A stretch of DNA of 64,000 bases. It comes from Euphorbia lathyris. Its lineage: Eukaryota > Streptophyta > Magnoliopsida > Malpighiales > Euphorbiaceae. Of this stretch, positions 57,325 to 64,000 are shown piece by piece. Where the stretch lies: the NCBI RefSeq assembly GCF_963576675.1, contig NC_088919.1:44228501-44292500 (forward strand). Reading direction: 5' to 3'. Position 1 is the first letter of the stretch. Every line of letters begins with the position of its first letter. The position numbers were made by a program, and so were the translations under genes. The notes beneath the pieces were generated by a model, which ran no database searches, had not been told where the DNA came from, and saw only the letters and a program-made list of their open reading frames with translations.

Positions 57325-58510
57325 GGTTCTAAAAAAGAGGTATGAATTTAGTCATTTCAGCTTCCAAAACTCTGCAAATTCCTTTATTTATACTACTATG
57401 AAAGAAAGAACAAACTGCAACTTTATCTTTATTACAATTAGAATAATGCTTTTTGGTTTCTTGGGTTTGGAGTGTTTTCCAATTCAAATTGAAATCAAAA
57501 TTTGTGCTTTTCTTTTCTTTTCCAGTGAATTTTGATTTGACTGCAAAAAGAGAGGCATGGTCGGCACATGGCATTATAACTTAAACAGTGAGTGATTAGT
57601 TTAGTTCCATGGGGACTCACTCCCACTTTTTATTTTTACTTACACTTGTTTCTGTTCCACTTCCTATGAAATTTGAAAGGGTAATTAAGTGGAATAGAGA
57701 AATACAAACAAAGATGGGACCTTTATCAGAGTTGGTCTCATGGGGTTGGAGGAGGGAGGGGGACCATCTCTAGATTTCTTTATTTGGTCCCTCCATTTCT
57801 CTTTCTCAACCCCTAAATTCTGCGCCTAATATTTTATCCCCCCTCTCCCCCTTATGTTGAGGACTAGTGGAAAAGCGTAATAATGACCAAATTTGACCAT
57901 ATTGTTTCAAGAGATTTGAATCTACCCGTACGAAAGTATAAATTTATTCTTATCAATTTTACATTTTGTCTAATGGTAAAGTTTAATGAATTGGTTTTGC
58001 AATTATTTGAGTATCATATTAGACATTTCAAACAAGTTGAACGGATTCCTACACTTTTTGTTAGTTATAACTGGTTTTACAATTATTTGAGTATCATATG
58101 ATTAACTTATACGTAGAAGATTTAGTTGTTTACATTTTAGTATGTTTTTTATAACTACGTTAGTAACACAATAATTATCTTAGATGTAATTGATGTTTGG
58201 AAGGTTCAATTTGACATTTGAATAACAGTCAAATCAGAGGTAAAATTGATGTTGTTTGAAAATGTTAAAGGTAAATTTGTATCATTTTATACATTAAGGT
58301 CAAATCTGAACTTTTTCAAAATGATATAATCAAAATTGGCTCTTATCCAGTCATAGAAGGCGAGCAACGCCGATAAACGTATTCAAGTTAGTCTTTTTTT
58401 TTTTTTTTTTTTTTTTATTAAGAGTAAAGAAGATTAAGAAAGAAATAATGTTGCATCTTTCTAATTTATATAACATTCATGGTTAATATAATATTTGAAT
58501 GTTATATGTG
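57325..58510. other. Intergenic DNA
   Basis: Contains the 5' flank of the E3 ligase gene, a repeat shared with the region upstream of the SNAPc gene (about 58090-58240) and a long T run at 58396-58418. No gene was recognised; ORFs of 70-140 codons have no family features. Confidence 0.5.
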
Positions 58511-61500
58511 ACTGTTTTTTTTTTTTTTAAACGGGAACTTCGGTAGATTAACGAGCAAGAGTTACATCATTTAGAGTTAGAGACAAAGTAAAAGAAGGAA
58601 CAAAGTCCTAGACATGGGAGCTAGGTAAAAACAGAGACTTCTTAAGTAAAGTATCGTCGACTTTATTAGGGTAACGATTACATGAGAAATATGAAAGCCT
58701 GCACATTGAGTAGCCAAACGACATGAAGCCAAGATACATCCACTTTCAAGAGATCAACCACTTTCGATCGAAACTTGTCCACTATACCTTTCAAGTCTAA
58801 TTCGACCCAAACTTTAAAGATATAATTTTTGAGAATCCAACTTAGCACCTCATTTAAGCTAGTAGCTTCCACCACCAATGGAGACTAATTTTTAGGAAAA
58901 GCCCGTGTCTAACACGCAATAAGACGACCCAGAGAATTTCGACAAACCATCCCAACCCCTATTTGCTTTTAGAGGACATCAGAGGCAACATCAACATTAG
59001 CTTTGATCTAGCCAACCTCTTGGAACGACCATCTGTGTTCATGCTGCACTTGTAGTGCATTGCGAACAACGACATTAAAACCCCGACACTATTGGAAATC
59101 ATACATCAACACCATACTACGATCAACTAAGGCCGAAGCTGGCATAATTTGGTCGTTCTAAAGCAAATTGTTGTGTTGACCCCAAATGCTCCACATTACC
59201 ATACATACCTTCTCTTTTGCAGATGCAACTCACTGAAGTCCGAAGTAGTACCCAATCCAGGAACAAAACCAATAGCTAACCAGCAATCAGATGCGTAGGG
59301 TCACTCAACAAAGATATGGAAATTGTGTTCCCCAATCGCTTTACAGACCATACACTCATTGTTTATATTAATCCCTTTCAAGAATAATTTCTCGCGGTTA
59401 GGAATGATATTGTTACATGCTCGCCACATAAAGCATCAAACCTTAGGAGGAATGTGTATTTTCCAAATCTCAGTCCAGCCACCCACCCGAGTCTCCACCA
59501 TCGACCCAAAAGAACTGCTTAAAGACAACATTATAACTCGAGCAAACAGAATAGCTCCCCTGCTTGTCGAAGTGCCACACCAGTCTGTCATTTGTATCCA
59601 TATTTACTGTTGGAACCGATAGAATATAATGCACATACTCATGTTCAAAGATTTGTTCTAAGAGAGGAACATTCCATGAAACTGTAGCATCCAATCTTAA
59701 TTCTTCCATAAGCAAATTCTCACATCCCTCCTTAACATGAGTTCTCAGACGAAAGCCAGAAGAATTAGGAATCCAAGGATGTCGCCAAACATTAATAGTA
59801 TTTCTTTATCCCACACGCTATCGACTATCTTCAACAAGATTGTCCTTAGATTAAAAAATGCTCCTCTAAACTAGGCTAGGGTTATCACCCAACTGAGCCC
59901 TCTACAAAGTCCCTCCATGGAAATATTTAGCTTTGAGGATCTTACAAGCAAGAGCATTATGGTTGGAAGCTAGATTCCAAGCCTGTTTATGGAGCAAGGT
60001 GAGGTTAAACAACTCAAGGTGATGAAAATCTAATCCTCCACTCTTCTTTTGTAAGCATACTCTATCCTAAGGTGCCCAATGAATGCGGAGCTTATCACCT
60101 TTCAAACCCCACTAGAAAGAGTTCATCATTTGCTGTAAATCGACACAAATGACGATGATAGAAGAAAAATGCTATACAGTAAGAAGTGATAGCTTGGGCA
60201 ACTGACTTTAAAAATACCTCCCGACCAGCCTGAGAGAGCATCTTACCATCCCAGCCAAACAACCTTTGCCACAACTTGTCGCAAAGATAGCTAAATACTG
60301 ACCTCTTCTTATGACTAAGCGGAGATGGACGGCCGAGGTAACGACCAATATTGAGCGAATTTCTTAAATCTAACAAATCTTTAATGCAATCTTGGGTCGA
60401 GCTCGGAACGTTCAAGCTGAACATAATACCGGGCTTCTAGAGGATGATAGATTTTCTAGAGATAGATTTATAATGGTTTAAGTACCTTTCAAAGCAACAC
60501 ACTCCTCCCTCGTGGCCCTGAAGAATCGAAAACTGTCATCAACAAAAAGAAGATGCAACACCGGAGGAGCATACCGACTAGCTTTACAATTGTGAAGTAA
60601 CCCTTAACCCTCTGCCACCTTTATCATAACTGACAAGCCTTTTGCACACAAGATAAACAGATAAAGAGGCAGATGGCCCATTTGGCGAAGACGTCGCTTA
60701 GGAATAACAAGCCCAACATCGCCTCCATTCAACTGAATGTGATAGTTAACATAGGTGACACACTACATAATCCAATCCCAAATGTAGAGTGAAAATCAAG
60801 TCGAACCACAACTACTGTAAGATATGTTCACTTAATACGGACATAGATTTTGCTAATGTCGATTTTAAAGGCAACATCCTAGTATGCCTTTCGACGCTTC
60901 ATAATGTGCAGCAGCTTGAAAGCTAAAACAATATTATATCACCAAGGATCAATTTTAGCATGTTAGCCAAGATCTTATAAATAACATTGCAAAGAGAAAT
61001 AGGTCGAAGATCCTTCATCATAATTAGAGTACTAACCTGAACCACATTTGTATTAAATAGACGGGGAGGGAAGGGGGGGGGGGGGGAACTCACCAGTCTT
61101 AAGCCACAAATAGCAATTCTGAACAACATCAGGTCCAATCGTGGGCCAGAATTTCTAATAGAAGGCCGAATTGAGCCTATGTGGTTCAAGAGCTTTATAA
61201 GGATGCATTAGAAAAATAGCTCCACAAAACTCATCAGAAGTAAACGGGGCCAATGGACGATCGTTCATATCACTCGAGACACAGAGTCAAAGAAACTGCA
61301 GCTCATAGCTTTACAATATTATCTAGATCATCAAACAAAGTAGAGAAATACAAGAACAAAACCTGCTGAATATCATCAGGGGACTCGGCCCAAGTGTCAT
61401 CTCCATTATCAAGCTTCGAAACCCGTTTGGTCCTCCTCCTACCCGACACCATTCAATGGAAAAGTTTACTATTCTTATCACCATCCGAGAGTCACATATT

Positions 61501-61862
61501 TTTAACTCTTTGGTTCCAATAGTTATTTTCCTCCCAAACGACATCTTTTAACATCTTTGCTGCCACAACTTGATTCAAGCCATTATTTGAAATATTCTGC
61601 AATAGAAACGCGAGGTTAGCCTTACACCGACGAATGCGATATGAGAGCCTGTAATGAAACTACCTACCCCACTCCTGCATGACTTTCGTGTTCTCAATAA
61701 TACAATGACACAAATCCAGCTCAACAGAGTTACTCATAGAGGATCGAACCAGCTCATGAAACCCATGCACTCAAAGCCAACAATTCTCAAAATGGAACCC
61801 GTGCGTTTGTTGCTCCTTCACTCAATCAGACATGTTGAAACACCTTTCCACATGATTTTGAT
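58511..61862 (-). pseudogene. Decayed LINE (L1-type) retrotransposon, 5' truncated
   Basis: Minus strand, with a T run at 58515-58528 that would be the poly(A) tail. From 5' to 3': the end of the endonuclease region (FHFENCWL near 61790), the linker ending in WLSDGDKNSKLFHS (near 61500), reverse transcriptase fragments (KDLRPISLCNVIYKILA near 61000; SLNIGRYLGRPSP and LSQAGREVFLKSVAQAI near 60200-60360), the zinc-ribbon-like GSYSVCSSYN region (near 59560) and an RNase H-like end (58678-58878). Many stops and frameshifts; not functional. The endonuclease is missing, as is usual for 5' truncation. Confidence 0.8.
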
Positions 61863-62375
61863 TTGACAAAATTATTTAAGTAATGATAAAAATATTCTAA
61901 CACATTAAATTTAAATGCTTTGATTTATTACACTAATGTGTTTGTTCAATGTTGAGTTTAATTATTTACAAGACATTAAGATTAAAAAGCCCAAAGGCCC
62001 TTAAAGTGGAAGTCAAGCCCAAGTCAACACATCAAGACCATTCGGCCCAAGTGTTCAAAACGAAGCCGTATCAAGTAAAACGACGACTCAGCGAAAGAAG
62101 GATCGAGAAGCCTTCGAAGCAAAAGCTTCAAGAGGAAGCTGCTGAGTTGGACGACAATGCAGTCTGGACAGCGGCAGACAACGATCAACTTCTAGACAAA
62201 GTATTTCTACTTTGGGAAAAGTTCAGAAGGCGCAGGAAGCTGTCTCGTGGACTTTTCCTTAAATGTCGAAACATTCTGCCGAGGACTGACGAAGACAGAA
62301 GATGCAAGAATCCTATTGGCCAACGACGCTGAGCACGCTCAGAGTGACAACGATAGGAAGCCGTTTCCCTCCAAC

Positions 62376-62400
62376 GGTTATTTCGAAATTCGAAATAACC
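62376..62400. repeat. Perfect 12-bp-arm palindrome upstream of the copia TATA box
   Basis: GGTTATTTCGAA and its complement TTCGAAATAACC flank one central base, 19 bp upstream of the TATA box. This is a natural place for a dimeric regulator to bind; no known site is recognised. Confidence 0.7.
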
Positions 62401-62418
62401 AGGTGCCTCAAGTGTCAC

Positions 62419-62427
62419 TATATAAAG
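62419..62427 (+). promoter_or_regulatory. TATA box of copia LTR
   Basis: TATATAAAG, about 470 bp into the LTR, at a usual distance upstream of the R region. Confidence 0.65.
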
Positions 62428-63159
62428 GCCATCCATTTGCTTCAATCGATGCAGATCTTCAATTAGTTGAAACGCTGACCAAATTCATACTTGAAGTTTC
62501 TGTGAGAAAAGCAAAGCAAATACCTTACACCAATTTCTATATTATTGTGTAAAAGTCTAGAGTGATTTTCAATCATCTAAAGTGTCTTAGCAATTATTGT
62601 TTAGGGCAAACACTTTATCATTTCTAGAAGAATAGAAAGGAGAGACTGAGTACTCGGTTATAGTACTCAGCAGTAGATATAGGAGTGAGTAGAGGTATAA
62701 AGGAAGGTACTCTTGTTATACTCAGCTTCTATTTGTAAAAGGTTTCGTGCTCTACCTTTAAAGAGCTCAGTAGAGAATTCAAAAAGCTCGGAACGAGTTC
62801 CAGGGACTGGACGTAGGCGGAGAGGCCGAACCAGGATAAGTCTGCTGAGTAATATCTTTCTAACCCTTAAAACTCCTTTACTTATTGCTTGCTATAAAAC
62901 TGACTAAGTAATGAGCTCACGCTGAGTTAAGTGTACTAACAAGCTGAGTTTAGGAATAGACTCTAACTGCTATTTTCTAACTCAAGGAAAGAAACAGATT
63001 TAGTCACAAGTTGACTAAGCTTGTGTCTTCAAACTGCTTAGTCACGCTGTGTAAACCTTTTCATAAGAAAAGAAGTCAGCCTTAACAGACAAAATTTTAA
63101 ATAGTTCCTATCCCCCTCCCCCTTGGGACTAACTTGTCACGTTATAAGGGACCAACAAG

Positions 63160-63171
63160 TGGTATCAGAGC
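63160..63171 (+). promoter_or_regulatory. Primer binding site of copia element (initiator tRNA-Met)
   Basis: TGGTATCAGAGC two bases after the LTR end, the standard plant copia primer site. Confidence 0.9.
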
Positions 63172-63219
63172 TTAACAGCTCACTGTGCAAGGTTTAACTA
63201 CCTTGAGCTGATCCCCACT

Positions 63220-64000
63220 ATGGCTGAGAATAGCACTCGGTTTCTCCCAGGAAATCTGACAACTCAGATTTTACCTGAGGGTCTGTCCATAACTCGGCCT
63301 CCTCTATTCTTCGGGTCTAACTATACCTTTTGGAAGAATAGAATGAAAAATTTCATTCAGGCAACAAATATTAGTGCATGGCTATCTATAGTCCAAGGCC
63401 CATTTGTTCCTGTTGAAACTATTGATGGCCAAACGGTTGTCAAAGCTGAGACTAGATGGACAGAGGATGATCTCAAGAAGCTACAAAATCATGCTTCGGC
63501 TATAAACATGCTTCACTGTGCTTTAGATGCTGCAGAATACAATAAGATTTCAGGTTGTGAGTCAGCACAAGAGATTTGGAAGAAGCTGGAGGTCACCTAT
63601 GAAGGAACCAACAAGGTGAAGGAATCCAAGGTCAACCAGCACATGAGGTTGTACGAGCTGTTTGAAATGAATGATGATGAAGGAATCTCTGACATGAACG
63701 CAAGGTTCACAAACATAATCAACGAGCTCAAGAGACTTGGAAAGATCTTCACTGAGGAAGAGCAAGTCAAGAAGATTCTTAGGAGTCTTCCTAAAAGCTG
63801 GCAAGCAAAGAAAACCGCTGTTGAGGAAGCTCAAAACTTAACCACCTACAAGTATGATGAACTCATTGGCTCGCTGCTGACCCACGAGATATCAATGAAG
63901 AACTTCGAGGTGAAGGAAAAGTCTGAAGACAAGAAGCAAAGTCTCTCGTCATGAAAACTGACTCCACTGATGGGAGCTCAACAGACGATGAAGAAATGGC
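63220..64000 (+). pseudogene. Copia gag (UBN2 type), frameshifted near the right edge
   Basis: Frame from the ATG at 63220 to a TGA at 63952-63954 (244 codons). It shows the copia gag pattern: ITRPPLFFGSNYTFWKNRM near residue 25, then CESAQEIWKKLEVTYEGT, RFTNIINELKRLGK and ILRSLPKSW. Shortly before the stop, another frame continues with SLVMKTDSTDGSSTDDEEM, the acidic segment that normally follows in such proteins, so one base seems lost near 63940. It may be a true mutation or a sequence error. Confidence 0.75.

Larger units (their letters stand above)
61950..63157 (+). repeat. 5' LTR of copia element
   Basis: TGTTG...CAACA ends, 1208 bp. It contains a 25-bp near-perfect palindrome at 62376-62400 and a TATA box (TATATAAAG) at 62419-62427. 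Small ORFs inside are not credible genes. Confidence 0.75.
61950..64000 (+). mobile_element. Ty1/copia retrotransposon, 5' end, cut by right edge
   Basis: LTR from TGTTGAG at 61950 to CCAACA at 63157, primer site for initiator tRNA-Met at 63160 and gag at 63220. Further genes and the 3' LTR lie outside. The gag type (UBN2-like) and the primer site place it in copia; the lineage cannot be decided here. Confidence 0.85.

Noticed and set aside
57101..57535. 144-codon plus-strand ORF with a glutamate run
   Set aside because: It is antisense to exon 1 of the E3 ligase gene; the glutamate run is the reverse of the serine codons.
61077..61087. G run in the LINE region as a functional G-quadruplex
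   Set aside because: A single homopolymer run in decayed LINE DNA; more likely slippage or a sequencing weak spot.

Overview
This window is nuclear DNA of a flowering plant, most likely a eudicot. It is AT-rich, has intron-containing genes with GT-AG splice sites, plant-specific gene families, and nested plant transposons (Ty3/gypsy Athila/Tat type with a tRNA-Asp primer site, Ty1/copia, LINE, CACTA, MULE, MITEs). I cannot name the species. Apart from four small gene territories, almost everything is transposon or transposon debris.

Layout. 1-9756: the 5' part of a non-autonomous, minus-strand LTR retrotransposon. Its own LTR is split at 1780 and 8485 by a second non-autonomous element whose two LTRs face each other head to head. 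That insertion is flanked by a 100-bp duplication instead of the usual 5 bp. 9757-13223: GC-rich repeats and gene-poor DNA. 13224-15701: intact six-exon MYB-CC/PHR1-like transcription factor gene (minus strand). 16049-18461: a run of MITEs and foldback elements. 18966-41703: a MULE-like element with long inverted ends and a 9-bp target duplication, split by a 21.2-kb Athila-type retrotransposon (19521-40727, TSD AAGTG). That retrotransposon contains a 7,222-bp internal tandem duplication, so gag (part), pro-pol and one env-position ORF are present twice. 42149-48044: a CACTA transposon (TSD TAT) carrying a captured, broken ubiquitin-conjugating enzyme (E2) gene, which in turn carries a solo LTR (43698-45274, TSD GATAT). 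49794-54816: an 11-coding-exon SNAPc subunit 3 (SNAP50/SRD2-like) gene. 55257-57324: a two-exon RING plus VWA-like E3 ligase gene of the WAV3 type, convergent with the previous gene. 58511-61862: a decayed 5'-truncated LINE (minus strand). 61950-64000: the 5' LTR, primer site and gag of a copia element that runs off the right edge.

The three host genes look intact: a likely phosphate-starvation-type or developmental regulator, a basal factor for snRNA gene transcription, and an E3 ligase. Nothing suggests they work as a unit. The retrotransposon genes are mostly dead: the Athila gag-pro-pol frame has three in-frame stops that are present in both tandem copies.

The most unusual items are (1) the head-to-head LTR element with a 100-bp duplicated target, (2) the 7.2-kb duplication that looks much younger than the element carrying it, (3) a small ORF shared by two different non-autonomous elements in the place where gag should be, (4) clusters of GC-rich hairpins recurring in different elements, (5) TATA-like promoters in front of the env-position ORFs, and (6) an E2 gene captured with its introns whose catalytic Cys position reads Ser. 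All positions and comparisons were made by eye; no alignment or database search was run.
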